The notes under the pieces: model-generated
Told to the model about the DNA's origin: nothing
The model's input: the letters and a program-made list of their open reading frames with translations, nothing else
Database searches by the model: none
Shown: positions 46,126 through 57,563 of the stretch, one piece after another
Layout: the number at the start of each line of letters is the position of its first letter
Numbering within the stretch: position 1 is the stretch's first letter
Position numbers and translations under genes: made by a program
Assembly (NCBI GenBank): GCA_021030915.1
Contig: JAGEMR010000145.1
Coordinates: forward strand, 1 to 64,000
Source of the DNA: Astrothelium macrocarpum
Taxonomy: Eukaryota > Ascomycota > Dothideomycetes > Trypetheliales > Trypetheliaceae
Reading direction: 5' to 3'
Length of the DNA stretch: 64,000 nt

Positions 46126-47316
46126 ATGGCGGAAGGTGACAGCGGCAGCGAAGGCGAGTGCGATTCGCAGTGGGAATATGAGTACAGCAACGAGGAGACG
46201 GAGGTAAATTTAAGAAAATGACTTCACAAGCACTATCCAAAGCTGAATCTTGTTTATTAGGATTTCTACTTCATACTCGACTTCCCAATACCTGTTGAGC
46301 CTGAAGTAGAGGCCCCGGTTACTAATAGATGTGTCGTCAAATTTGTCAATTCTGAAGCTGCACCTGACGGAGAACCCGATGAGTCGCCAGCTCCAGGATT
46401 GACTCTTGGCCAAGGAACAACTCATAGTAATATTCCGATGGATGAGATCCAAATCACCGACTTGGCGACCAAGCATCCTCTGATCGCATACAAGCACAAA
46501 ATTTTTCTTTGTGACTGGGCAACTACTTTAGGCACAAACATGCTATTCCATCGGCCTAGCGAACAGGAACGCGACCTACAATCTGCCGAGCCACCATCCC
46601 GACTGGTTGCAACCACGAGGGCAAGGCTTACCGCAAAGCCAATAGAAGTGAAACCGAAACCACCCGACTTGCAAGTGCCATCAAAGCCCACCATATCAAA
46701 TATTGATGCTTCCGGAAACAATGACGATCCGGAAGCTAAAAGCCAAGAACAAGCAGACTTCTTAGAGAGACTGCAAGCCGCTAAACGTAAGAGGGGCGAA
46801 CGGGATATCGTGCCGACTGAGCCTGTACTCACACTGAATCGACCCGTCGATTGGGTTGACCAAGCAAAATACGAGCAGGCCAGGAAAGAGCATGAGGGAC
46901 GTAAGCCCAAAGCTAAGCGCATGGGAGCAAATCCCGAAACATTGCAACCTGAGAAATCTCGAAGGACTGGAAAGAAAACAGAGACGAGAGGATCCGGCCA
47001 AACATCTCGCTCAAGTAGATCCAACAGACGCACAAGACGACCTGGCGGTCGGAAACCCAACAGAGCTATTCGGCATTTATTAGGCTTGGGCTTGCGCGAA
47101 GAGCCAAATACTGAAACACAGGTGCATGCTGACGGTATGGATGGTGACAACAATGATTCAGCTCCCATTTCAACGCCAACCCCTGCGCGGTTTGAATTTG
47201 TGGAATCGGCGGACGGTCAGCGTGTGGCGACAGTGCCTCAAGGAAGCCAGGGAGACGTGGAAATGGATACTGCGGGTCCTCTAGATGGTAGTACTATAGA
47301 GGATATGGAGAAATGA
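46126..47316 (+). CDS. TFIIIC triple-barrel subunit (Tfc7/GTF3C6 type)
   Basis: Exons 46126-46203 and 46261-47316 (57-bp intron) give 377 residues. The intron joins WEYEYSNEETE to DFYFILDF exactly as in the TFIIIC_sub6 triple-barrel domain (about 15-160). The domain also has LTLGQG, and IFLCDWATTLGTNMLF near its end. TFIIIC binds the A and B boxes of tRNA genes and recruits TFIIIB. The C-terminal half is basic and disordered (RRTGKKTETRGSG, RSNRRTRRPGGRKPNR), probably contacting DNA or nucleosomes, and ends acidic. The short N-terminus before the barrel is acidic. The gene stands alone. Confidence 0.88.
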
Positions 47317-47697
47317 TGTGGCTGATGAATTGCAACGATTTTCGAATGATTCAGGTCAAACCTGCATTGGCGCATCAGTCTATAAATATAACAAGGCAAG
47401 TTCAGGCTCCAAGTGGCATGTCTATCACGACAGCAAGTTTCAGCGATGGATAATTCCTTCTAGAATTGGTCGTCGTCGTTACCAGTGCTCTTTCTATTTT
47501 GAAACCCCAGCGTCGTACTTCCCTTCCTTATTGGGCATCAGGCTGATACTGAAAGGTTAAAGTTGAAGCGTGAACATATCATCTGTTTTTGCTATCATCA
47601 CACGTCCTGGTCATTTCTCGCGGTCCCTCTATACCAGTAATTACATTGCTGTCGACCTTTTTGGTAACCTTCTACTGCCCAGTCTGCAGCTTCTTGC

Positions 47698-49262
47698 ATG
47701 GATCTATGGGAAATCCTGAATCGTGTTTACGAGTTCGGCCGCATCGATCGAATTCTTGAAGGACACTGGCCGGGCTACCAAAGCGATCTTGTTAGGTTTT
47801 TTCTTCACGGTGTCATCCGCATCCATGTCGCTCTTCGAGAATACTAGAAATTCTGCAAGACTATGTTAGGCCACATCAAAGGACGAATCGCCGCCATAGA
47901 CAGAAGACATTTGTGTCACACTCCCCGCTAAACATATAACCGCTGGGTTTCTCCGATACCCATCCACGAGTGTGAACAAAGACATAGCACGGTGGTGATT
48001 AGTGCCTGGAAGATGCCTGTTTCAGAGCCTATCCCCCCCCCCCCCCTTCTGACTACTATGATGGTCCTGACGTCGCATTCACTTGCCTCACCGCGATCGG
48101 CCTACTCTCATCGTGCACAAGAACCAACACATTTGCCATTAGTCTTCCTCTACCCGAGGGATTTTACCACGATCGTGAAGAGGACAAGATCACGGTTTTG
48201 GAGGTACATCGACTACAGCAATGGCCGCCCGCGGCAGGCCATCAAGCAAGAGAGCCCTTGGATGTGCCGCAATGACCAGTATCATATGATGGAAAGGATT
48301 GAGGCGGGAATCTGGCTGCTAAAGTTCCCGAGAGATACGATGTAGAAGGCGACCAGCGAGACGGGGATGGAGAAGGTACATCCTAGTGATGATGATGGTC
48401 GTGGATCTGGATGCAGCGTTTCCTTGTCATTTCAGCTTCTATTCGTCTTGTCACTCTAGTGATTAGCATACAGATTGACATTTTCGGCATTCGCCTATTC
48501 ATCACATTTTTATTGAGCCAAGTTCATTCGCAAAAACCCTGGAGGTACGACTTATCGCAACATTAAGATATGCGTGTACAGAAGAAACGCGGAATTTACC
48601 TCGGATCCCCTTTGCTAATTCCAGAAAGAGGTGACTTGATGATTTTTCAATAGAAGAGTTGATTAATGTTTCGTATTAGTGCTAACATTTTTGTGGCGGA
48701 AATTTTCATGCCAAATGAGGACTCGCGAATACAATAAGCAAGATAATGCCAGAACAGTAATCGTTGTGCTGGGAATTGTGGGTCCGGATTTGCCGTTTGG
48801 GGAAGATGGTTCTCGTTCGGGCGATTCTCGCGTGCTGGGCGTTCTCTAGAAACACCGTCTCTACTTCCACAGGCCGCTCAAGCACAATGGCAACAGCAAC
48901 AGCCGCCCTTCATGCCGGTGGATCACCGAGCTTCTGTCATCTCGCAGTACGCAGGCAATGTACCTCCTCTTAATCCCTCAACTACCAGTACCACGATTAC
49001 TGATACGAATTTAATTAGAGTTTAGACTTCAGCTCTAGTGTCGGTCCTCTGGGCAATATTATCGGGCTAGGCCTCGAGAGCGCTTGGTATCTTCCATTCA
49101 ATGTAGAGTCTCTCGACATCGGTGACGGTCAGTCTGGTGGTGGAAGAGTGAGCTTTGAAATGGGCATGTGCATGGAAGAGCTGTTAAATTTGCATGGCCG
49201 GCTGGCTGATGGAGGGAATGGGGTGGAGGGTGTCGGGGAGATGGACATGAGAAGACTTTAGG
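47698..49262 (+). pseudogene. Gene debris, possibly a broken HMG-box factor
   Basis: No long frame, but several stretches read like protein. A 49-codon frame at 47698-47847 begins MDLWEILNRVYEFGRI. At about 48200-48310 the frame reads YIDYSNGRPRQAIKQESPWM, then CRNDQ and AGIW, close to the helix 1-2 pattern of fungal MATA-type HMG boxes (Y-I-x-Y, A-I-K-Q-E-x-P, N-D, G-x-W). KVPERYDVEG follows in another frame. Further on are Gln/Pro-rich pieces (about 48870-49010) and SSSVGPLGNIIGLGLESAW (49030-49085). A run of 14 C at 48033-48046 interrupts the first half. Stops and frameshifts divide the pieces. I read it as a decayed gene; the HMG assignment is weak. Confidence 0.35.
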
Positions 49263-51217
49263 GCGATGGGGGCCATGGTCAAGGAGGCGGAAATGGAGAG
49301 CGGTTGGAGTGTTAGCGAATTATTCTTGGAAGACAAGGACTTTTAGCAGCAGGCGAAGACCTTAGTCAAGCACAACCCAGCTCTCCCGCCTTAAAGGATT
49401 GCACTGACATTAGGACATGTCTAGTGAAAAGGAGTTGCGCTCGCCGTCAAGAAACATGATGCTTACAGGAAAATCTACGGAGTTATGGTGTTGCAAGAAA
49501 CAGCGGTGGCGGCTGTCACCTCTCATTTGTACGATACGCCGCAAGCTTGACTTGGGTTGATAATAAGACAAGTTCGATTGGTTGTTAAAAGGCCGCCTGA
49601 AAGTGCACAATAAATGATTATAAGCATATTGAAACTTTCTCCGCCCTTGCGAGCCCTTCTCAACCAGGACCTGTAGAGTTGAATCCTTTGTGAGTGCTTC
49701 CTGCCTGCAGGGCTGAGGAATCCGCTGAGCGGCGACTTACCCAAGGCCGTTCCGCCCTATCGTGCCTACTCGTGACCCGAGCTCTTATTCAGCTCAACTG
49801 ACTCAATGTCTCCTCTTCTCCCCTCGCGATGATTGCCCAACAGGACATGCTCGCTACGGAATGCTACTTTAGTGATGTTGTTTGAAAATAGATCAACCCG
49901 AAAGATAAAAATATGTATTCTTCGTTTTCTAGATCACGCAACCGGCCTTCAAATGCTGACCACGCCACTATGCTGAGCCTCCAGACAGGGACCGCGTGTA
50001 CTTCGTACATCTCACTTCATGGCTGACCAGGATTTCACACTGCCTTCGTCCCTAGATTTGATGAATATACGACGGTTGAGTTGGTTCTTTCAACTCGCTA
50101 CCTAGGGGCTGTTTCCACGCGACGAGTGGCGTCAGCCCAAATGCGAGTTTTCCGGTACCGCCTTCTACCAATGCAGGGGTTTTAAAGGAGTCATCCACAC
50201 ATGTGGATACCGACCTCGCCCACAATGGCTTCTTTCTGTACCTGCATACTTCCAAAGGTCACGAGGATCTGCAGGGTTTGCAATCACCCACGCGGCCAGC
50301 CTCTCTGCAGTGGCCATGTCAGATAGGTTGATCCAACCGTCGCCCCCCAGTTGGTACTCACGTGACACCATGGGATTTTGATCAGATCTCGATAGGAGCT
50401 TTGCTGAATTTCATTGCCATCAAGCTCGCCCTTCGATCCTGCTGGCTCATCGGCGAATGCGATTGGCGAGATATTCGTATTACCTCCGCAGCTCTACGCT
50501 CGTGCGGATGACAGAGTGGAATTCCGTTTGCCCTTTCTCTTTCCAAAAGACGAAGCATCAGCGTAGCAGCACGTGGTCGAACATTTGAGTCGCATTTCTA
50601 ATCGGCGAGAATGGCTTGCTAGGTGCACATCGTATTGTTATGCGCTCCAAAAAAAGACTCAATGGTTCCCGCTGTCCACTTTCAATATCGTGTTCCACCA
50701 TCATATCAAGCTCTCATCGCTTGCAACCGTCCTCTATCAAAGCTTAGCGATGGCCCGCTTCTTATTGCCTCACTCAAGGCCTGCTACAATCCTTCAGATC
50801 TCCGCGAACAGTTGGTCCATGTCTCAGTTTCTAAACGATTACATGAGTAGCGGCTCCCCGCCAAATTTCCGCTACAGGGAATTGCAAACGTGCAGATGCC
50901 TAGAGCTGTGAGGCTTCATGGCTTTTCGCCTTTAAGGATCTTACAGCTGGAAATAGATCAGCAATAGGACACACAAATTGAATCCTTTGTGAAGCCTTGG
51001 CGGACACTGCCTTCGTGAAGACCCGGTCTGTGTAGTTTATGTCCTATATAAGAGTCTAAGTCTACCTCACCAAAAGATACCTTCTTCAGCAAGCACCCAG
51101 ATCTTTAGAGGTTTTTGAATTACTGTCCTTCGTTTACACAAATTTCCGTTTCCTTCTAAGACTTTTCTTTTCTGTCTTACAAGATCGCTACTTTATTATT
51201 TGGTCTAACTGCCCACA
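49263..51217. other. Intergenic upstream of the laccase
   Basis: Nearly 2 kb without a gene I can support; frames at 50573-50911 and minus-strand frames at 49410-49744 look spurious. Its right end is the laccase promoter. Confidence 0.5.
51045..51051 (+). promoter_or_regulatory. TATA box of the laccase gene
   Basis: TATATAA about 170 bp before the laccase ATG, followed by a CT-rich leader with CTTCTTC and TTTCTTTTCTGTC words. Confidence 0.5.
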
Positions 51218-53220
51218 ATGATGCTTGCTTCCCTTACAGGGGCTTTGCTCTTGGGTACAGCCTCAGTTTCCTTGGCTAGGCATATTCCATTGGACGGAGC
51301 ATTCGTAGAGAAACGAGCCACTTCCACGACTTCGTCGTCATCGTTCTCAGCTACGGCAGCGAAGAGTTCTATTGTCCTTGAGGGTGTCAAGGCGGTCAGG
51401 ACAGCAACACCGCAACCTACCCAGATTCCTGCCAACTGCACTAATAGCCCTAACGATAGAGGTTGCTGGGACAGTACCTTTGATATTAGCACCAACTACT
51501 ATAAGTCGTGGCCCGTCACTGGCAATACAGTCAACTACTTTCTCAAGGTCACCAATACAACTTGCAATCCGGATGGAGCTGAATCACGTAACTGCTTACT
51601 CTTCAATGGTACTTATCCTGGTCCTGTCCTTACAGCCAGTAAGTAGATGTCCTTTGTCTCGACCAGATGAAGTAGAGCCTAAATGTTGCCACAGACTGGG
51701 GAGACACTATCTCTGTTACGGTAGAAAATGACGCGAGTGTCAATGGAACCGACATTCACTGGCACGGTGTTCGCCAGCTCAACTCGAACTCTCAAGATGG
51801 TGTTGGTGGTGTTACTGAATGTAAACAACAATGTTCTTCAGTGAAGCCCCTGGCTAATTGTCACACAGGCCCGCTTGCCCCGGGAAAGACGAAGACTTAT
51901 TCATTCCTCGCCACTCAATACGGATCTACTTGGTATCATTCCCACTACAGTGTTCAATACGGCAACGGTCTGGTCGGACCTCTCATTATCAACGGGCCGG
52001 CGACAGCTAATTACGACGAGGATCTGGGCTCGCAAATTTTGGGTGACTGGTGGTACAAGGATGCCTTCCAAGAGGCTGCTTTCCAAGACCAAGCTATCAA
52101 TAACGCTGCTGGTGCTGGTGCTGGCCCAATTTCTGACAACATCTTGGTCAATGGCTCTAACAAGAATCCTGCGGGTACCACTGGAGCATACCAGCGTACG
52201 ACGATCGCCTCAGGCAAGAAATACAGACTCAGATTGATCAACACCTCCATCGATGCGCAACTCAGGGTCGCTCTTGACAACCATAATTTAGAAGTCATTG
52301 CCGCAGACTTCGTTCCTATTGTGCCATTCAACACTTCAAGCCTTTTGCTTGCGATTGGTCAACGTTATGATGTCATCATCACCGCCAACCAAGAGCCTGC
52401 CAACTACTGGTTCCGTGCCGAATCTGCCACTGATTGTGCAAGCAATAGCTCCGGCCTGGGCCATTCGATTTTCACTTATGAGGGTGTGGATGCTGGAACT
52501 CCAACGGCCACAACCAGCAGGACGATTCCTACCCCTGGATGCAATCCAGAGGCTGACATTGACCCTTTCGTAGCTATTAACGTGGATCAAGATACCTTCC
52601 AGTCACAGATCCAGGAATTGTCTGTCAACATCAACGCTCCTGGTGTCAAATACCTCAACTCCAGCATCGCCGCTTGGGGTGTGAACTTGTCAAACGTCGA
52701 CGTTCAATGGGACCGCCCTACTCTAGACTTCATTGCCTCCAACGATTCCGCTTACCCTGAGGGTTACAACGTTGTCCAGATCCCCAAGCAGGGAGTTTGG
52801 ACTTACTGGGTCGTCCAAGAGATTCCAGACAATGCCCCGAACTCCGAGGGCGTCAACATTAGCATCCCACATCCCTTCCATCTTCACGGTCACGACTTCT
52901 GGGTCCTTGGCAACAGCTCCTTCTCCACCTTTAGCGTTCAGAACGATCTGGCCTCGCTCAACTTCAACAACCCCCCTCGCCGCGACGTTACTTTCCTCCC
53001 TGCTGGCGGCTGGGTTGTCCTTGCGTTCTACTCTGACAATCCGGGTGCTTGGATGATGCACTGCCACATCGCTTGGCACGTGAGCGAGGGTCTGGGTATG
53101 CAATTTGTGGAGAGCAACAGCAGTATCCCAGCTCCAGATGCTGCCTGGCAACAGACTTGCCAGGAGTGGGATGACTACTATGCCACTGCGGAGTTCAAGC
53201 AGACCGACTCCGGCTTGTAG
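51218..53220 (+). CDS. Secreted ascomycete laccase (multicopper oxidase)
   Basis: Exons 51218-51638, 51695-51820 and 51869-53220 (introns 56 and 48 bp) give 632 residues. Signal peptide about 1-20, then a Lys-Arg pair in the sequence VEKRAT as propeptide site. The four copper motifs are complete: HWHG (about 162), WYHSH, HPFHLHGHDFW (about 517) and HCHIAWHVSEGLGM (about 580), with Cys581 for the T1 copper and a Leu in the axial position ten residues on. The protein ends DSGL, the C-terminal plug processed in ascomycete laccases such as Melanocarpus. Many N-glycosylation sites. It oxidises phenols with reduction of oxygen to water; roles in lignin, pigment or phenol detoxification are possible. 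ATGs at 51218 and 51221 are both usable. Confidence 0.95.
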
Positions 53221-54503
53221 TGGCCTTGTCCACTGTCTGTTCATTCCTTTCGGTTTGTACTTTTAGGACTTTCTTTACTTCTTAAATCTGTCATGGATTC
53301 CGTACTTAAAGGGTTCTTTTCTTTCTGGCGCAGTTCGGGGCATACGGATGGTGTTGAGGTGGTGCGTGCAATTAGACGGAATGGTATCCAAAGGGTGGCA
53401 ATACCGGGTCAACAGGTGGTTCAAATGAGGCTTGCAAATCTTGGTTGGCGCAAAGGTTGCCTCTTATTGCAACTTCACTTCTCTTCGTCCACTTGTATTA
53501 CGAACATTTTGTTGGCTCTTCTCGGTAAAATGTAGTATTTCGGACAAAATGACAATTTGTGCTTGTCGGTCATTTAGATAATTGCGTGCTTTGATCAATC
53601 GCCCCACAAAACCGGATAACTAAAGACAGGACCCGGATGATTGGAATGACTATGCCACGTCTATAATAGAATTACGGTACTATTCCGTCGAAGAATGGAG
53701 ATTCTTAGACATCTTAGCTCGAGGATGGTGTTGAGGGCGAGGAGGAGGCGGCGGTAGATGATCAGTTGAGGTTCTGATCCAGGAGCGAGCTTCATCAGCT
53801 CTCCTTATGGGCCCATTGTCGCTCTCACCGTGAATCCACAAAAATCCCCACTGCTTGCCTCTCCCGCCACTTCAACCCTTGCAACGCTGTGCCGAATGCG
53901 GCTCCGCCAATCTAGCTCTAGCAGGCCGATCTATAGCTCAAGCATAGCTTCTTGGAAGATGTCCTGAGCGCTAGCTCACCGGTGTGATGACATAAGGAGA
54001 TGAGATGTAGCCACCAAGGGGTTACATTAGTCTTCAGAAGTAATATTCGAGGTTCTCTAATAGTAAAATGAATTACTTATTTGGGTTACAAGTAGATGTA
54101 AAGTAGAATGTTCCCTCGTCTAATGGGCCACATCATCCAAAGGGTCACTTTATGGGTGGAGTCACAGCTGAAAAGATCAGCCTCTCTCTACGACGCAAAC
54201 AGGCAATTTTTCGATTCAGTAAGCACAATGTGTGAAAGTTGATTCCATGCATGCTAATTTCAGGCGATGTTTGCTGCCGTCCTAATTTTGGTGGGCTAAA
54301 ACAGCGGCAAATTGAGCCGAAACGGGCATCGCATTCCCCAGCACACAGCGTTATGAGAACAGGGGTGAGCGCATAATATATTCACACATGGAAACTAGGC
54401 CTGCTATTTCCTTCGATCGCTTCATGTCCAATTGGACCGGCTTTGGGCGTCGAAGTCCCTTCACTGAGCCATGCGCAAACATATAGGTTCTATTTGATTC
54501 AAT
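53221..54503. other. Intergenic between convergent genes
   Basis: Only an 80-codon frame at 53293-53535 with no domain. No repeat noted. Confidence 0.5.
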
Positions 54504-54908
54504 TTAGGACGTTATAGTGGAATTGTCTTTGCACCAAGCCGTCAGTGGTCTCTCGTCAGAACCGTCGCCGTAGTCGTTTTCACACCTATAATTCTGGTCC
54601 TGATTCTGCGAGCATTTACCGCCAAACTTTTTGTTGTTTCTCGGGTTTGGTGGAAAACTTGTGCAAATTATATACCAATCGTAATCATCTGTATCAGTAT
54701 CTGAGCAATAGGACGCGTAGAATGTGGGAACATCTGGGTGGTTCTCATCATGACAGTTCCTGATCGCAAAGTCGGATAGTCTTTCACTGGTCTCACTATT
54801 TTGTTCAGCCAATGAAACTGCCGCAGCGTAACATCTTTGAGGGTACTGTGAGAGAACAGAAATGAACAAGGTGCATAATGCAAGTTTATTCTCTGAGAGT
54901 TTCATCAT
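54504..54908 (-). CDS. Small secreted cysteine-rich protein
   Basis: Single exon, 134 residues. Signal peptide about 1-29 (MMKLSENKLALCTLFISVL...CYA). The mature part has six cysteines (NCHD, SYCSD, IICTS, GKCSQ, YRCEN, WCKD), enough for three disulfides, and is rich in Asp, Asn and Tyr. I recognise no family. Size, secretion and Cys content are those of effector candidates or small wall-active proteins in plant-associated fungi; that role is inference. A TATA-like AATATATAA lies about 120 bp upstream, with a long A/G (here T/C) tract between. ATG at 54905 is an alternative start. Confidence 0.7.
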   Translation of the reverse strand: MMKLSENKLALCTLFISVLSQYPQRCYAAAVSLAEQNSETSERLSDFAIRNCHDENHPDVPTFYASYCSDTDTDDYDWYIICTSFPPNPRNNKKFGGKCSQNQDQNYRCENDYGDGSDERPLTAWCKDNSTITS

Positions 54909-55025
54909 TCAAAATTCGGATGCTGAAATGTTGGTGGGTATTCAATTCCTAAAAAAATAATAGGGAGAAAAATAAGAAAAAGAAAAAACACAAGCAAGTC
55001 AAAAAAATTCATAATCAAGTACAGT

Positions 55026-55034
55026 TATATATTT
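55026..55034 (-). promoter_or_regulatory. TATA-like box of the small secreted protein gene
   Basis: AATATATAA on the minus strand, about 120 bp from the ATG at 54908, followed by a pyrimidine-rich leader. Confidence 0.4.
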
Positions 55035-55189
55035 AAGGACAGGAGAAAGGGCAAAAAAAGGGGGATAAGGGAAGGATCGGGGACACATGGACGGAATAGC
55101 GGAAAGCGTTCGGAGAGGTTTCAAAAGGTACAGGTTATGACGAAGCTTGCGGAAAGTCTGATGAGAAGTTTCACGAGGATCCACATTGA

Positions 55190-55825
55190 ATGATTTATGA
55201 CTATCTTCTGAATCGACCAGCAATCCAAAAAGATGTACTTACCATCTTGCATGGTGGGCTACTAAGTCAAAAGAAGCGCACAAATTCTTGGTATACTAAC
55301 GAAGTGGCGGTTTGGGAGAAAATCTCAGGACGGACATACGGTAGATTTGACTTTCCGAGCTATCAATCCTTCGGGCGCATAGACCACACCCTTGATCATT
55401 TATTCATTATGAGTCATATTCTCGATCACCGTGCATCATAGAGAAAATTTTCGTAGAATTTTGATTACCGAAGAACCTATGCGATAGCCGGCATGTGGAA
55501 CCTTTCAATGTCCATCTTGATTATAGCATTTTGCTTACGAGTTGATCAAAAGGCTTCACTCTGAAGATATTTCGCGTGAACAAAAGACCCTGATTTTGAC
55601 ATCAACGATCCGACCTCTCTCCCTTTTCGCGTTCGACTGACATCTGTCTACTGGTATCCTCCAACTTTTGAGCAGCTTGGCGAAGGAGCATACAACCATT
55701 ATGGAACGCAGTATGACCTAAATGTTTGGAAAGTCTCGATCAACTCCCATCTGGGCTTGCGACAATGTGTTAATGAGTTGAGGCCCATAATTCATGAAGG
55801 TAGCATGTGGCCAGTCTTTTGTTGA
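55190..55825 (+). pseudogene. Broken 2EXR/F-box-like gene
   Basis: Two frames in the same phase, 55190-55441 and 55580-55825, are separated by a stretch with stops. The first begins MIYDYLLNRPAIQKDVL, the IYxYLL pattern that opens many fungal 2EXR/F-box-like proteins, but the usual LPxELR before it is lost behind a stop. The second (DINDPTSLPFRVRLTSVYWY, then FEQLGEGAYNHYG and GLRQCVNELRPII) looks like the middle of such a protein. No intron with good ends joins them. Probably a relic; family assignment is tentative. Confidence 0.4.
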
Positions 55826-56289
55826 AGTGAGCAATGGCGATGCAAGACAACAAATAGCGAGAGCGATACAGGCCAACGAATTTCATTGAACATGGTCCAA
55901 ACGATTTCCGGTTGAAGGCTGAAAAGGTGCGAGCTTGGATGTAAATGTGAGTCGACGCATTCTAATTCTACCTTTACCACTCCAGATAGAACTGCTAAGC
56001 CAGGGGCTTCATAAATCTTTTGGCCATACCGAAGATGTGGCGACATTCAACTTTCTCTTTCAACAAAATTGCTGCGAACGAAGATCGTGTGATGATATGA
56101 TCTGGCTTGCACATATGCTATCTAAGCTAATTATGTAAATACTCAGAGTGTGGTCTATTGTCTAGGATATTTCGCATCTCATCTTTGAAACCGTACCACA
56201 TGTGCTCTCTACCCCATGTCTTGTTGAGCTACCGATGATCAACTTCAAGTATGGGTATATCCATGGCCGATGATTGGAGTGCAGGCTCA

Positions 56290-56578
56290 TTACTTCTTGC
56301 CGCTGCAGTTCTAGGTTAGTAACTACTACTTTCTACGACGGCTGCTAAACGAAGGCATACCTTGCACTGAATCCACCGGTCTTCCCTCCAGAGGAGGATC
56401 CGCTTTTGGAGGAATTGGCAGAATCCATTTTTATATATCCTTGAGCAATGGCCCGTCCTTCCTCGCGATGGTCGTCTTTATGGATGTTCAAGCCATGAGA
56501 GGCGAGGAACTTGAATTCGCCTCCGTAGTTGTCTTTCATCCAAGTCTTCTCGTCCGCGTTGGGACGTGAGCCGGACAT
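56290..56578 (-). CDS. Small conserved fungal protein (76 residues)
   Basis: Exons 56578-56361 and 56302-56290 with a 58-bp intron (branch TTACTAAC). The last exon adds only SGKK and the stop, so the product is 76 residues. Without the splice the frame would run to 56345 and end SARYAFV. The N-terminal part (DEKTWMKDNYGGEFKFLASHG, then NIHKDDHREEGRAIAQGYI) resembles small conserved proteins of filamentous ascomycetes with no known function; the C-terminus is Ser/Gly/Lys-rich. No signal peptide. The splice ending is inferred. Confidence 0.65.
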
Positions 56579-57563
56579 TTTGAAAGATTGAGGTTGCGTG
56601 AATCTAAATTGTAGCTTAGCAAACGGTCGCTCACAGCTTCAGCATTAGGAAATGAAGCAGCAAATCGTCGTCAGAATCATGACAACGATCGAACTTAGCA
56701 GCTCACGTTTCTGCTGAATGTTTGTATTTTTGCGATAAGCTCCGGTTTGACTTGTCTGGTTGAGAAGGCAAGTCAAGTGCATGCAGGTGTTAAATAGAAG
56801 GCAGCTAATTTCGGTACGGCCGAGTTATGAGTAATTTATCCGCTTTACCTATTTAGGCATGGCTTCGATTGTGTTTGTGCATAACGCCCCTGCACTGGTG
56901 CTCAAAGCTGCTTGTCCGTTTGATCGGCAGTCTATCCAGTCAATCGCTCGATCAGAGGCTCGGTCTACCTCATTTTCTCCATTCACTGCTCCCAAATGCG
57001 CCGCTTCTGACGTCAAAAACGCTCGGGTCACTGCCGTGTAACTCATAGTCATGCACCAACCGACCATTCTGACAGCATGCTCGGTAGCTTGCTCATGGCG
57101 GTTGCGCGAGATTAGTGGCCTTCAGCTCAGTGTCCTTAGTAAAGTCTCCGGGTAGGTACTGCCCAGTCGAGAGCTGAGACCTTGAGAGAGTTACAAGATA
57201 GGTAATGAGCCGTTGTGTGCCATTGGTCGAAGTCGTACGAATACCGTTAGGTCTCGGTATCTGCTCAGAATTTGTGCGAGTTTATGATATTTATGAATCA
57301 TTGAGAATGAGACAAGGCCACAGGCTCGTCCCATTGTTACGGATGCATTAGCGATAATGGAAGCTATTCACCGATGCAGGCAATGGACTTCTGACCCCTT
57401 CAAAACACAATTCAGATAAAAATGACTTGCGCGCAGGATATCCTACCCCATTATACCACTTTACCGCTGTCCCCGCCATCGAAAAAGCAATATGAACGAC
57501 AACTGTACACTTTTGCCGGACTTGAAACGGATCTTTCGTCGAGACTTGGCCAACGTATAGGCG
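56579..57563. other. Intergenic, divergent promoters
   Basis: Upstream of the small conserved gene and of the ankyrin gene. Mirror-image frames at 56849-57067 on both strands are spurious. Confidence 0.5.

Noticed and set aside
52723..53244. 173-codon minus-strand frame
   Set aside because: Shadow of laccase exon 3.
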